A stretch of 23,730 nt of DNA from Choristocarpus tenellus KU-1152 (GCA_964200185.2 CAXNAD020000237.1:1-23730); one strand, 5' to 3'; counted from the first letter of the stretch, positions 1 through 12,559 are shown. Numbers and translations are program-made. The notes: generated by a model not told the origin, from the sequence alone.

Positions 1-67
1 CCGAGGGAAGTCAAGTCCCAAATGGACAAACAGGGCAAAACTTGTACCCTCTAAGATACTTTCACTC
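1..67 (+). repeat. Dispersed repeat, copy A (cut by the window edge)
   Basis: Nearly the same sequence recurs at 18708-18776 in the same orientation. Shared core words are TGGACAAACAGGGCAAAACT and AAGATACTTTCACTCA. Copies differ by a few substitutions, a 1-nt indel and a 6-nt insertion (CTTAAT) in copy B. A 13-nt word (CAATCAGAGTCT plus context) also recurs downstream of each copy, near 243 and 18926. No coding potential is recognisable. Confidence 0.8.
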
Positions 68-2442
68 AATACGTAACCGGAAAAGTTCCACAGGTAGTGA
101 GAAGTGTGGTAATGGCAGTGATAGTAACACTAGCAGTGGTAGCGATGACAAGAGTGGTAGAAACACAGGCAGCTATGCATTGAGAGGGCGCCCAGGCCAG
201 GATAGGTGGACAACTCCATCCCTTGAGCTACTTAAATAGGGCAATCAGAGTCTCATACACTCCTCACCAGACACACATATGTAAGTTCTACATCTCTGAG
301 CAGGAAAGCAAGTGCTCGATGGGGGGTAAGGATGCAAGGCTCAAGCAGTTCCGAGTTATTTTGTTTTTAATTCAATGGCTGGGTGTCTAAATACATACTA
401 ACCTGACAATTACGTCGTCCTTGACTTGGGATAGATCCGAGCTAAGACGTAAGTCCTGATTTTGTACAGATTTCAAGGTGTAATTACATAATATCACGAT
501 AAATCCTTGAATATGCCGCAACTTTGGGGAGGAGGCAATGCAACAAGCCCAATGCAATAAGTTCCAGCCTCCAATGGCTTCTGGAGGGTCGATTTAAGGT
601 TAGACTTTGAACCAGGTCTGATAGGTTAAGGCAAATAATGCATATGCCACCACCCATTGAAGATCAGATTGTAGAAGGTGCTGAGTGGGAAGGGTGCATG
701 AAACAGAGAATGGACAGAAACGATCACAGTTGATGGGGATAACCACACCATCAAGCACACATGGGTTCCAACCAAGAATGGTCTAAAGGTCATGACATCG
801 CTTGTTGGGAGTAAGAAGAGACTAGTATTTGTGCCAACACCAACAGGTTTGAGAGTGAAGATTGAATCAAACAGCTGAAGAGTTAAAGCACCACTAGCAC
901 GGTATAGACAGACTGGTAGTGGTCAAGGCAAGGAGGGGGAGATAGTAGCTCTTTGCAAGATATATTGGAGGGCTGATCTTGGCGTGGCAGACCCTCTCAG
1001 GCTCACAATGGCTAAGGAGACTCCTGGTGGGCAGGAAGATTGGTGTAGGAACCATGGTGTGGAGACTTGTGTCAGCTCTGCAGAGAAAGTGAGCGGAATG
1101 TAGTGCCCAACAGACATGAAATCAAGTGGGCATTTGCAAGGGGTCTTGATGGTTTGTAGCTCACTCCATTGACACTTGATCTTTGTGTCAGATTCACAAC
1201 TCTATTGTCATCCACAACTCAATTGACATACGCTTGAATGGATCTCCTTACGCAGGATGACTAGTGAACAGGGGTGGAAATCAAGGGTCAAGTTTAAATT
1301 TTAGAAATGTACACTATATGGGTACCGATGATAGGGGTTAGACTCATCTTTACAACTATTATCCAACAGACTCTTGAAAATAGTACATGCCTAAAAAGTA
1401 CATACCAATTTCCCAACCCTAACCCTAAAAAAAAATCCGGTATTGAGGGTGAAGATGAACTTTCTTTACCTGCACACTTGAGAGTTTAGACCTGATCTCT
1501 CCAAAAGGTATGATGAAGTTGTGTAAGAGAAGGATGACACTCTATCACTGCAATGGTTGGCAAGGGTCAAATCATGATGGCAGTGATCGATGGTTTCCAC
1601 TTCAATGTTTGGTCCACTATTTGTAAGTACAGATAGCGCACAAGTGTCAAATACATGCAGGATTTGGGGATGACCCCCCTAACCTATCCTTTACTTGGCA
1701 GGAATGGTTATCAAAGCAGCAGTGAATATGCCCAAATGCATACCAAAAAGAATGTAGGGCAAAACATGATCAAGACAAATCCTGACAGCAATAGTGGGTC
1801 CAGGTGGAGAGGGATCATCCACCACCCCTAATGGGTATTACCTTCTCCACTGCGGCGAGAGGGATCTCAGGAAGGTTCTAGGAAATTACACGTGAGACCT
1901 TCACCGATACAAGGGACAAGGGTAAGGAAGATGGAACAAAACCTGCCATCGACTAACATCGACTAATGCAGTAAAGGAGAAATGGGGTAGTGTGCAGCAC
2001 GGAAGGGATGTTGTGGTGTATGACCTATTGACCTGACACAGCCAATGGTTAATGGTTAGATATTGGCTTGATGATTAAGTAGAACGTGTGAGTGGTAGCT
2101 CTGATGATAAGGACATGTGTTGTGTGATAAAATCATCAATGGCTGACAACCCAAATGGACACTACTAGTAGATTGTGGGGGAGAAGAGGTCTACATGAAG
2201 TTAGTATTTTGGAGAGGAAGCAAACACAAAAGCAGGATGACACACCATCAATATCACACAAAATGCCTTCCTCGATGATGGATGCCAGTGTGTTGGTAAG
2301 TGTGCACTATTTTGACGTGCTGTTCATTGATGTTCATGTAGTCCACCCTAAACCCAAAAAATGACTACTTAAAAATATTTGAAAAAAAAAATGACGTGCT
2401 CATACTTTCAAATTACGTTCTGCACCGTATGATCATGGCACA

Positions 2443-2533
2443 CATATATGTAGGTCATATATGTAGGTCATATATGTAGGTCATATATGTAGGTCATATA
2501 TGTAGGTCATATATGTAGGTCATATATGTAGGC
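2443..2533 (+). repeat. 13-bp tandem repeat, 7 copies
   Basis: The unit CATATATGTAGGT is repeated seven times head to tail, perfect except for the last base of the final copy (T to C). There are no spacers. It lies in gene-free DNA. Confidence 0.97.
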
Positions 2534-2740
2534 CATGCCTATTGGAATTTGCAGTGCACTACTGATATTCAAAAGACATCATATACTGCTGGTCAGCATC
2601 AACTCACATCAAGTCAATAAAGTTCTAGTGAACCCCAGACTGACGCATTGCCGCATTCTACTACACCATTGTTCCACTTCTCCTGTTTGATTATAGGGTG
2701 GAAAATTGAATCTGTGAACATGCATAATTTGATTCCATAC

Positions 2741-2915
2741 CGTGATTACACTATATTGGTTGTACTTCGAGAAAACGTGATTACACTATATTGGTTGTAC
2801 TTCGAGAAAACGTGATTACACTATATTGGTTGTACTTCGAGAAAACGTGATTACACTGTATTGGTTGTACTTCGAGAAAACGTGATTACACTATATTGGT
2901 TGTACTTCGAGAAAA
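2741..2915 (+). repeat. 35-bp tandem repeat, 5 copies
   Basis: The 35-bp unit begins CGTGATTACACTATATTGGT and ends TGTACTTCGAGAAAA. There are five contiguous copies; only the fourth differs, at one position (ACTGTATTGG). Such uniformity suggests recent expansion or homogenisation. Confidence 0.97.
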
Positions 2916-4669
2916 CCATGTCATATATGCACCTGACCCAGCAAGTGAACACATTTTGCTTATGGTGCCATTTGGTATTGAGCTAGGGTTAGGGCCATCT
3001 AAATTAATTCATGTACTTTAAGATGTGTTGCAGTAAGTCAGAAAAAAAGATGAAATGACCCTGTTCAAACAAGCAAGTCGATTGAAGAAATATTACACCT
3101 CAGGCCTTAATCTTTCAACTAAAAAAAAAGGAGATTGTCCCTTTATCTTGATTTTAGTATCGAATATTGCGTTTCCATTCTCAGCAATGAGTGCCACATT
3201 GACATATTCTGACATGCCCATTCAATTCCTTGTAACAAATTACCCATGAGACAGTTTCCGCTTCTTAGCAGAACACAGTTCACTTGTACCGCTACCTGCA
3301 CAATCTTAGCACAGATCTACCCCCTTGTATGATTAACTGTGCTCAGTATCATAGGCAGCTCTCTGTTCCAGCTCTAATTAGGTTGACATTTGAGAAAATT
3401 CATTTGTAAGAGACCAAGTTTGAGTTCAAGTTCAAGGAGACACCACTGAACATCTTCTTATCCGAAAGGAGTACCCAAATACTTGACTTTCACATTACCA
3501 TACAGAAAAGAAGCCACAAACATAATTAGAGGATAGTCATTAACCACATGACCCCTCGACATAGACTAAACTGCCAACAGCAGCACCAACCCACATAATA
3601 AGCAGTAGTTACTTGATCTTGGCCTCTGTAAACACTACATGTTGTCGTACCACAGGATCGTACTGACAGCAAGGGTCGAGAACACAGGAGAATGGTGGTC
3701 GAAAGAATGGTGGTGTGAAGACGACAAAAGAAAAAGAAAACTGGAAATAGTGGATATCAAAGTGATCAGTCAATGGTGGTATCAAAGTTGAGCAATCAAG
3801 TCGATAGATGGACCAAGAGAATAAAGATTAACACAGGTGCACACGACACGCACAAGCATTCCACAAGTTCATCATTTATAAATGATACGCCCCTCAGCAG
3901 TGAGAAGTGATCGTATTCGCCTCCCAGTATGGTCATCCCACACTATACTTCACCCATCACGCTTTATGGAGACAAGGGTAGGGGTGAGTTCAATATTTCA
4001 CAGACCAAAGCACCCTCCAATACGGTCATACAATTCAGTGTTGGTGGTCCTGGACATCTTATGTTATCGTAAGAAGCTGCAAAGTAGAGCTAACATCTCG
4101 CCAAACTATATCGCCTTGCATAAAAAGGCGACTTGCACAAGTTGAACTATCTACAGGAAAGTGTGCTTCACATAGTCGGGTTTATAAAGCTATTGTCGTG
4201 GCTAAAAGAACAAGTTACTGATAAGAGCTTGAAAGCCTTAAGTAAAGCAAACAGAGAGTTCTATGTTGTGGGAGTACGGAGTACCCACGAACTGCACCAG
4301 GAACCCACTCTACAAGTTTCATGATCGTGACATAATTCTTCATGATCTACCTTTCGAAGGGCGAGTTTGTTGACCGTTCTCCGAACATTTTTGGAGGTTG
4401 TGTAGAAAAATCCTGTCCCAGCAGTGCTGAGAAGCTTGATAACAATGCGACCAGTCTTCTTCTGAGAGTGCAGACATAGCGGCAAAAGAGAAGGCATACA
4501 ACAACAAAAACGTGGAACATGCGTGAGCAACGCTAACTAATCATACGTCAACAACAAAGGGAGTTGATCTCCTACTACATACCTCCACTCACCTTCACCA
4601 TTGTAACTATCTCCAACTATTTCTCACACTACATAATCTTTCAGACCCCACAAAAAGTTCGGAGTTCCA

Positions 4670-7600
4670 ATGTTTAGGGAAGCGTCGCCGAAGATGATGG
4701 TAAGGAGTCGAGGGAGGTGAGGTTGTACAAAAGTTGGGCTCGCTGTAGGCCAAAACGTAACTGATGTCTGGGGTGAGTACCTCAAAGGTTCATACGAAGG
4801 GTGTTGTTTGGATCTCGCGCAATTCGAGACTTGATTTGAGAATGGATGGACACACCAGGTCGTTGCTTTCCTTGAGTCAACTCATCCTCGTCATCTCTTC
4901 AACTGTGCAGACACAGACAAGCAATACCATAGAACCCATCCTAACCTCCCCTACGTGGCAATGATGATGTATAATGACAGGATAAGGAGAGAGAGAAGGA
5001 GAAGAGTGCCGTGGCCGTCAAGTCGCCAGAAGTGACAGAGGAGCACCCTTTGCAGACAGGATGGAGCTTCTGGTGCGTTGATATTGGCGTCGGCTAAGCC
5101 TTGTCAGTGAAGCCGTCTTCTACATAGATGCTTTTGAACACTTTGGGTCACCACTCACACAGACGATATCAAGGGTACAGTCGACTCCCAAGTCAATCGA
5201 AAGGAACGTCAACTCCCGCCTCAGGGATGGAGGTAGTAATAGACCGCATCTGCTGTTGATGTCCTGTCGTTGTCGAAGACGGGTTGCAGGCGCTATGGGG
5301 GAAACTGTTGTCTGCTTCATTTCCATTTTCTGGGATTAATTTCATTGCAATGGTTTCCAAGGTCCAGTATGCCTACATGAAGTGTGCTGGTGTCATTTTG
5401 CACGTTGGACATTGAGCACTGTTAACTCCCCCCAGATGCATCTCTGGAAAGTAACGTACTTTTCGTTTTGACCTATCCTTCGACACTGCCGCTACTGTTA
5501 CTGATTGGTATCGCAGGTATGACAAAAAGATGCCTAAGAGACAGCAGGACCAAAACACCTATCAGGCGTCCCTACATAAGGTCTGTCACTAGCACCACTA
5601 TTGCATCAAGGGACAGACTCAGTCGAAACTATATCAAAGCATAGTCAATACTGCTAACCATGGAATGTTTCAGGTGCTATTGAGTAGAGGGGGGGTAGAG
5701 AGCAAATTCTATCATTCATGGTACTCTTACAACAGCTCTTGGAGCCGACAAGGTGTGCTGAATGTGTATGATTTGTTGTAGAACTATGTTCAGTATCAAC
5801 AATATTTTCGTTGTTTTGCTGGATCTAGTCGTGTTAATCAGTCAGTACCTCTGGCACATTGGGGATACAAATGAGAACATTGTGCCACAGACATGGACAC
5901 AAGGTTGTGAGTATGATTCTGTCAATAGGTCCTATCTAGTTTGGAATTATATCCTTGGAGTAGACATCAAGTGCAGGGTTGGACACACGTTTGTTGCAAG
6001 TTGGGTTACAATAGTGAGATTAGTGCAACAAGGAAACATCTAATTGTAAAAGCTTGCCTCATTGTTCAGACTGACCTCACACACCCCTCTATCGTTGATA
6101 TATCTCGCATTTCCCCTTGTACTTTGTAGTATTTTGAAGTGTTGTAGTGTTGTGCATTTGTGCTTAGGGGGTGGAAGTATTTGACATGCCCTGTGAATTT
6201 CACCAATACTTGACATGTATTGATTGTATATGGCAGGCTGGGACCTTCACCACTGTTGAGGGTTTCTGGAAGAATTATGTCCACCTGAAGCGGCCCTCTG
6301 CAATGGACACTAATGTCAATGTGTACCTGTTTAGAGATGGCGAGAGACATGTTCCAATGTGGGAGGTATGCTCATAGTCCCCCTTTGCCATAGGACATGT
6401 GTCCTCCAACTCCTCTTCCCAGCTATCAAAGCTGTGTGATCTCTTGTAGGAGACGAGAGCCAATAAACCTCTGCTCTGAACGGTTTACTATGCACAAGTT
6501 GGTTCTTGAGTTTGTTGTTCTTGTTACAAAGTACCTTGATTGCACAATGGTACCTATATTTAGGGTTAGGGGACTTTCTCTTCCCAACCCAGTTTAGTTA
6601 TCAACAAACTGGCATATGCAGTAGAATCGTTTGGGACTTACTCATTTGGTACTACCATAGTGAGGTATGTTTTCTATGATGTGAGGGTGTATATGAGGGT
6701 GTTCCCTGCCCATGGGAGACACGCAAGGTTGCACATGAGGCATTCAAAGCTCTGTACAACACTAAAAAGTATGTTGGTACTTTGGGGGGAGGCATGTGCC
6801 TGTGCAGAGGCACATTAAATTGGAGGTATGACAACAATCGCCAATGTGCTCAATGCAGTCTTGCTGCTGGATGCTGTACCCTTGTGCATTTGAATAATCT
6901 ATTACTGTTGACCATGTACATTTTCTTGTTGGTGAGACTGTGCATTTATTTTTGTATTTTATCATTTTTATTTTTATTGCACTCTGTAGTGCAAACCAAC
7001 AAACCATTGAAGAGTGCTTTCAAGGCCTGGATTGTGAAGGTGATAACCTGTACCACTCCTTTTTGTGCTGACCCTACTTTGTTTGGTAGTCCTACCCCAA
7101 CGGGGGATGCTGGATACTACGTATTCGCAAGAAAGCTGGCCAATCAAACACAAGCGTGCTGGGCAAAATGTGGCAGGTAACAACCACCATGACTCTGCAA
7201 TTGCACATTCTCTCTCCTTACAGAATTGATCTAATTGGTCCAACCATCCATGACCACAGATGTGTATTTGGATTTGATTTCCCTGTTAGATTGGTTTCAG
7301 GGTGTGACTGGGATTGACCTAGGCATTTTGCTGATTGGTTTGGGTTCTGCCGTTGATAATATAATAATAATAATAATATACGATAATGCTTTTTTTTCTT
7401 ACAAGATATTCATGTCGTTTATGTCGCGCACCTGTGATGAGCAAAGAAGAGCTTCAAGCTATTCAAATTGATCATTCAAATCTGACGATGTTCTGAGTGG
7501 TGTTGTATTGCTGCAAATGGTCTGCTACAGATAGTCTCATTTGTTAACAACTCCGCATCACGCAATGCTGTTTATGAGACAACAAGTTTGCTTCAGGAGA

Positions 7601-8411
7601 GAGGCAGGACAACTGACTTGGTGATCTTTCCTCACATCATTCCTCATGTTGCTTTGTGTGCTGCACAAGTAACCAGTCTATGATAGTGCTATGGGAAATG
7701 CTGTATTTCCACACCTTGCTTCCCTGTTTGATGTTGCCGTGCTGGTTGTGAAGCCCTTCTCACTAAGTGTGGTCTTGTGGTAGGGCTCTAAGCATGTGTA
7801 CAGCTCTTCATCATTAATAGCAACATGTAGTTATTTTTTTGGTTTTTCCACTATTTGTCAGTTATCTTTTTATTTTTTGTCGTGACAGGACCTGGTGTTT
7901 GCGGCAATTGGTGAGATCTTTGAGGAGCCAAATGTGGTGGGCATTGGCATGGCCATTCGGTCCAGGGAAGACCTTCTATCTGTCTGGAATGAGGATAACA
8001 CCAATGACCAGGTAATTCCAGTATGATCTACCGTTGTGGATCTGTATTTGTGGTGCTATCTTGGGGATGAATTAAGTTAAGGCTAGTTGTTGTGGTATTC
8101 AATTCTGTCCTCTCTTTATTTCCATCCAATTCTTTGGGGGGTTGTTATTCCTTGTACTTAGTTACATCAACCTCTTTTGGAGGTAGCTGGTTTATAATGT
8201 ATGAGTTATGTCTGATCTGTATGTTACTGTTTAGGCTGCTTATGTGGAACCTAGTTTTGTATACTCGCCATTCCCCTTAACTTAAGTGCATTACTCTAAC
8301 CCTATATTCTTGTAGCACAATAATTGGACAGTTGGGGCTAGGGTAGTTGTAACTTGTATTCCTGTTGGAGTACAGACTACTCAATGTGATTAAGTAAACA
8401 AAGGACATTAT

Positions 8412-8448
<37 letters not shown>

Positions 8449-9000
8449 CTGCGGTTGTACCATCACATCACAGGCAAGGCTTCAAGTTTGTAGGTATTCA
8501 GGTGGAATAATCAATATTGCACCTTGAGTGAATTAAGTGTGTGAATGAGACAATTGTTTGGTGTTGAGCCCATACACTGTAGTGATTAACTGAAGTTGAA
8601 GTGCAGGACCATGCACTGATGGTTGTGTTGATAATAGTTGCAATATCTTATGATGCACTGGTCGCCTTGCTGCATGTCCTTTCCCCATGTAAATGTTGCA
8701 TTTGACCTAGGTACGGTTCCATATTGGTGAACGACTGAAGCAGATACTGGACCTGGAGCCATCTACAATGATTGAGTACAAGTATCACAAGACAGCCATG
8801 AGAGACATGTCCACATTCAGGTATAATCTAATTCACAACATCACTAAAGTGCTCCACCCACTTTGCAGGCATTCCCATTCTGACTTTTGTCCTCCAGAGT
8901 TGATCTGGTTAGGAATGTAGCTCTGAGTTTCAAGATATTATCGATCACTCTACTTCAATGCCATTTTTTTTCTTTGGACAGGTATATTTTAAACCCTTGA
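4670..9000 (+). CDS. EIF4E2: eIF4E2 / 4EHP-class cap-binding translation factor (8 exons)
   Basis: Exons read as 4670-4699, 4981-5072, 5517-5580, 6237-6365, 7090-7176, 7889-8011, 8711-8820 and 8982-9000. All introns are GT-AG and the frame holds throughout, giving 217 aa. The charged N-terminus (KEREKEK) leads into EHPLQTGWSFW (31-41), then GTFTTVEGFW (64-73), PMWE (102-105), NGGCWILRIRK (109-119), the helix DLVFAAIGEIF, LLSVW (163-167) and MIEYKYH, which resembles IMEYKTH of human 4EHP. Candidate cap-stacking aromatics are Y56 and W104; E105 is the usual guanine-binding acid. Proteins of this class bind m7G caps in the cytoplasm and mostly repress translation. Exons 2-7 are well supported. 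Exon 1 (10 codons, donor gtaagg) and the tiny last exon (YILNP) are weaker: without the last splice the frame runs on to a TAG near 8918. It ends tail to tail with the TMED gene. Confidence 0.87.
6680..7180 (+). other. Unexplained 166-codon open frame in eIF4E2 intron 4, overlapping exon 5 out of frame
   Basis: Stop-to-stop the frame is open for 166 codons, longer than the neighbouring non-coding DNA usually allows. The first part looks protein-like and cysteine-rich (VPCPWETRKVAHEAFKALYN, then CLCRGTLNW and CAQCSLAAGCC). The middle becomes T-rich and hydrophobic, and the end runs through eIF4E2 exon 5 in a different frame. I recognise no family. It could be an exon of an alternative transcript, a remnant of a mobile element, or chance. 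Confidence 0.25.
7355..7380 (+). repeat. TAA-rich microsatellite in eIF4E2 intron 5
   Basis: Short run of (TAA/ATA)n between exons 5 and 6. Confidence 0.8.
8412..8448 (+). repeat. (TAG)n microsatellite in eIF4E2 intron 6
   Basis: About 12 perfect TAG/GTA trinucleotides between exons 6 and 7. Shorter TAG runs also occur near 13103, 18248 and 23612. Confidence 0.95.
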
Positions 9001-9360
9001 AAGGTCCTACGTAGCCTGTTTTGTGCAGGGAATCCATCTATCACCACCTCATACACTCACTCATCTTGGATAAGATATTTAAACCAGATTTGAAGTAGTT
9101 TTCACTGGGATGTTGATACAGCCTCCTTCATGATTCGGTTTATGACGAGCCTGGAGCAATAAGCACAACCCATACCAGATTGTTTCAAAATACCCAAACC
9201 TCATAGTTAAATCTGACTTTGCATCATTGATTAGAGTACTTTTTGATGAGTACTTGGGGTGTTGAACTTACCTATTTGACATCAGTGGAAATATTAATAC
9301 CAGAACATCTTGTTTGAGTGATAATTGTGATTCAATGATGAGATCGGTAGTGCATTTTAT

Positions 9361-9373
9361 AATAAATAATAAA
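9361..9373 (+). other. Candidate polyadenylation signals for eIF4E2
   Basis: Two overlapping AATAAA hexamers (at 9361 and 9368) lie about 360 nt after the proposed stop codon. They fit a 3' end for the plus-strand gene, but AATAAA is common in AT-rich DNA. Confidence 0.4.
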
Positions 9374-12019
9374 CACAATTTGTTTTTACGCTACTATGTA
9401 TGACTTGGAATTAACAGTGGAAGATGACTATACAAGTCCATTTCAAGAGCAATAGGTGTATGTTGAACCTTTCATGCCGATTCATCAAAAAACATTCATG
9501 AAGTGGTGAACTTCTTTATTATGTACAATCTTACTAAATTCACATGATATTACAACATTGAAATTAATATAAAATCTGTAAACGTATTTACCATGTCAAG
9601 ATATGGAGATATACTGAGTTTTGTACTTGGAGTTTTTGCTGATGGTATTTACAAGCATTTCTCTTATTCCACCCAACCTAACACAATTTTGGGGAGTAAC
9701 AAGGTTGTGTGTCTATCTTATTCTGAATGGTGTTCATGGTAATGTCCTTGTTCTGTAAATAGAACTAGCCACACCACAACCTACTTGTGATATTACAGCA
9801 GTATTTACTGTTCCCACAACACTACTGTTTTATGTTCATTTTGTATTATCCCTCTCAAGTACTAAGAATTCTTTGACTAACTGCAGTGTCTGTATAGTTT
9901 TGTTTTAATAGGACAGGAACCACATTTTGGAGCAAGGCTCTTTCCATTGTTGCAACACCAACCTCAAGCCCAACTTCCCTCCACCTGTTCATGTCTTCCA
10001 GGAATGCTCAGCCATACGTGTTTGCAGTCACACAGGGGCAGGGATAGCTTCAACTCCACATAGGAAGGAATAGAACTTCAGTGTCATAAGACAGTGAAAA
10101 CATAATGACAACTGATCTACTAAAATCGTAAAACCCAAACTTTTTACTACTTACTGTTTTTGTTCCTATCTATCACATGAGTTTGCACACATGGTACTTT
10201 AGGCGCGATTCCTGCAGGGTTATCAGACCATTTGACCCAACTACTCCAAATATTGGACTGCATTAACACCTTGATATGATAGATATACCACATGAATGTC
10301 GAAATAATATTATTTGTCAACATGTTTAATAGGAGTTACTGTAAGAACAGTGGTCATACTTTATATTATTAGTCTCATATCTTGTGTTATGTGTCAGATA
10401 CTTGACACACTAATAGTGGGACTTATGTATCAATCAACCAGTGAGGCACTACTGCACAGCTATGAAGAGTCCGGCACAAGGACATGTCCTGCTTCATGGC
10501 ATGTAGGTGATTCCACTATAGAGGCTATTTTTTCTAAATGAAACAAGACGAATGGTACCATGGAAAGAACTGATGAACATACCCTCTAAACATGAGGGTG
10601 CAGTGCAGTCAGTCCTCAATTTCACCCTTTGTGCACAAATGCCAACTACTATTTGAAAGCTTCTACAACATGTAGATAGAAAGATACACCAACACAGTCT
10701 CATAACACCTTGTACTATCAGTAGATACTACTAGCATATATATATAGTAGATAGTTTTCCCCCTCTCTACCTTATCCTCTTAGGTAATGGTGGGGAGGCC
10801 ATAACAGCTTTCAACTCCAACTATATGTATGATGTATGATGTATGACACATTTTCACAGCCTCCCGTTACTACACCCATCAAATGAGCTTCTTTGACCTG
10901 TTGGGAATGGATAAGAGAGTGATGTTTGCATTGAGTAACACAAGAACAGTTAGAATCTAGAAAGCAATGCTACCTACATTTTGGTGATTTTGCTATTTAG
11001 TTATATATATAATGTATGCTTAGAAAATATTGTATTGGTGAGGTTAATAACTCCAAACAAGAGGTTCATTTGATGCAATAGAAACTGCACAAGTCAAGCT
11101 TTGAAGGAGGAGATTCAATCATCATGAGTTGCTTCCATGCTACCTTGTATACACAACTATGTCCACACTAAGAACAATAATTAATGAAGTCAGCCCCAAC
11201 AACTAATACCTGGACGTACTGATACTAGTACCATAATAGTACAGAGTAGACATGCACGGTACACCATTGGGAGAGGTCACTGTTGATACTACTCTAATGT
11301 AACAAAAATAGTGTTGTATTGAAACTGCCATTACATTCTCAACAGTGTAGAAACAGTATCCAGAACTCTCAACTCTTGCTCCATTTAACATTCAACATCG
11401 GATATCACAAAAGAAAAATCGACCCTTAGACTCCAGGCATGGATAGCAAACACATCCTTCAGAATTCTTGGTGGGAACAGTCACATCATAAGCCTCAAAT
11501 ACATTTTCAACAAGGAGTTCTATTGATAACTACAACATACCTATACTAGAACAAGTTCCAAGGAGGGCACTGCCAAATAGGTAGTGTTCTCATCCAAGAA
11601 CATTACACATTGTAGTTGTTTGTTTGATAATCAACATAATCAAGAGACTATTATTTACAATGAATACAACCAATAGCAACCAGCACTAAAAACTGACACC
11701 TGTACTACATAATCCTCTGGAGTATCAACTATTGCCAACATCTGGTCATTAATACCTCAACCCCTATACTGAGAAACAACACTACACTTCACTACCTAAA
11801 AGTAACTGTCAGTAAGAGCCATCACAGAGTTGGGATACACACTACTAAGATAGAGTGTTCAATACATTTTCAAGGTCTAGGGTTGTTAGAGCAAACACAA
11901 AAGTGGGAAATGGGAAAGTAGGAAGTAGATAGTAGAAAGTAACTAAACGACCAACAGGCCAAGAAGAGCTAGTCTCACATTCTCATCAAATCTTCTCACT
12001 CAATGGTCGTGGGTACAGG

Positions 12020-12025
12020 TTTATT
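12020..12025 (-). other. Candidate polyadenylation signal for the p24 gene
   Basis: TTTATT on the plus strand reads AATAAA on the minus strand, about 520 nt past the p24 stop codon. It is the first canonical hexamer I noticed downstream. Confidence 0.3.
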
Positions 12026-12472
12026 GATAACATCATCACATCACCAGACACCTTTCACATGAACCTACCTACATACATATATAAAGAGACTCACGAAATA
12101 ACTTTGTCAATCCTAAGTGGATCTAACAAAGGTAAGGCACATAATTTGACTCTTAGTACCTTTAAAAGGAAAGTCATAGATATGTAAGAGAGAGGTAACA
12201 TGACAACAACTCCAAACAAAAGCTTCAAGTCACAATTTTGATCACATCAAACACTCCCTTTAACAGCCAGCACCTTTCCTGACTATGAAGACAATATCCC
12301 AACCCTATTATTACACTAAGACCATGATATAATATTAAAGTCTAAATAGTACAAAATTACAAGCATTGTGAAGCAATTAAATCCTCCACCACTAACTACA
12401 TTAATTGACAAGTACAGTACTATCAATACATCACTATTGAGACTAATATTAATACTATCAATTCTATCCGGA

Positions 12473-12559
12473 AGTATTATTTCTACTATCCATAGGTACT
12501 ATTAATACATCCATAGGTACTATTTCTACTATCCATAGGTACTATTAATACATCCATAG
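12473..12559. repeat. 21/22-bp alternating minisatellite overlapping the p24 stop codon
   Basis: Two related units alternate: TACTATTAATACATCCATAGG (21 bp) and a variant with TTTCTACTATCC (22 bp), about four units in all. On the minus strand the last copy supplies the final p24 codons (LWMY) and the TAA stop at 12545-12547. Confidence 0.9.

Larger units (their letters stand above)
68..4669. other. Non-coding region upstream of eIF4E2, no gene recognised
   Basis: About 4.6 kb with only short open frames on either strand and no recognisable protein family. It holds two clean tandem arrays (2443-2533 and 2741-2915) and isolated telomere-like words (CCCTAACCCTAA near 1415, TAGGGTTAGGG near 2985). 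The eIF4E2 promoter should lie toward the right edge, but I see no convincing TATA box or initiator. Confidence 0.5.
9001..12544. other. Convergent intergenic region, no gene recognised
   Basis: About 3.5 kb between the 3' ends of eIF4E2 (+) and the p24 gene (-). It has only short open frames and no family resemblance. It should contain both 3' UTRs. Small features are a CTACTA...TAGTAG hairpin around a TA tract near 10726-10748 and a threefold TATGATG motif near 10825-10846. Confidence 0.5.

Noticed and set aside
880-1103. Open plus-strand stretch of about 75 codons with ordinary protein composition
   Set aside because: No ATG at its start, no recognised motif, and this length is expected by chance somewhere in 24 kb.
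2741-2915. Regular direct repeats resembling a CRISPR array
   Set aside because: The 35-bp units are contiguous with no unique spacers, and the context is eukaryotic; this is a minisatellite.
4133-4324. Plus-strand 63-codon frame with helix-like composition upstream of eIF4E2
   Set aside because: No family resemblance and no splice path that joins it in phase to the eIF4E2 exons.
5825-5860. Similarity of LVVLISQYLW here to LVVLISQYIW on the minus strand near 20290
   Set aside because: Only about 26 nt match at roughly 70% identity with unrelated flanks; too short to call a repeat or a shared exon.
8821-8920. Read-through of eIF4E2 exon 7 to a TAG instead of splicing to 8982
   Set aside because: The read-through adds about 30 residues unlike any eIF4E tail, while the splice gives a short tail of usual length; not excluded.
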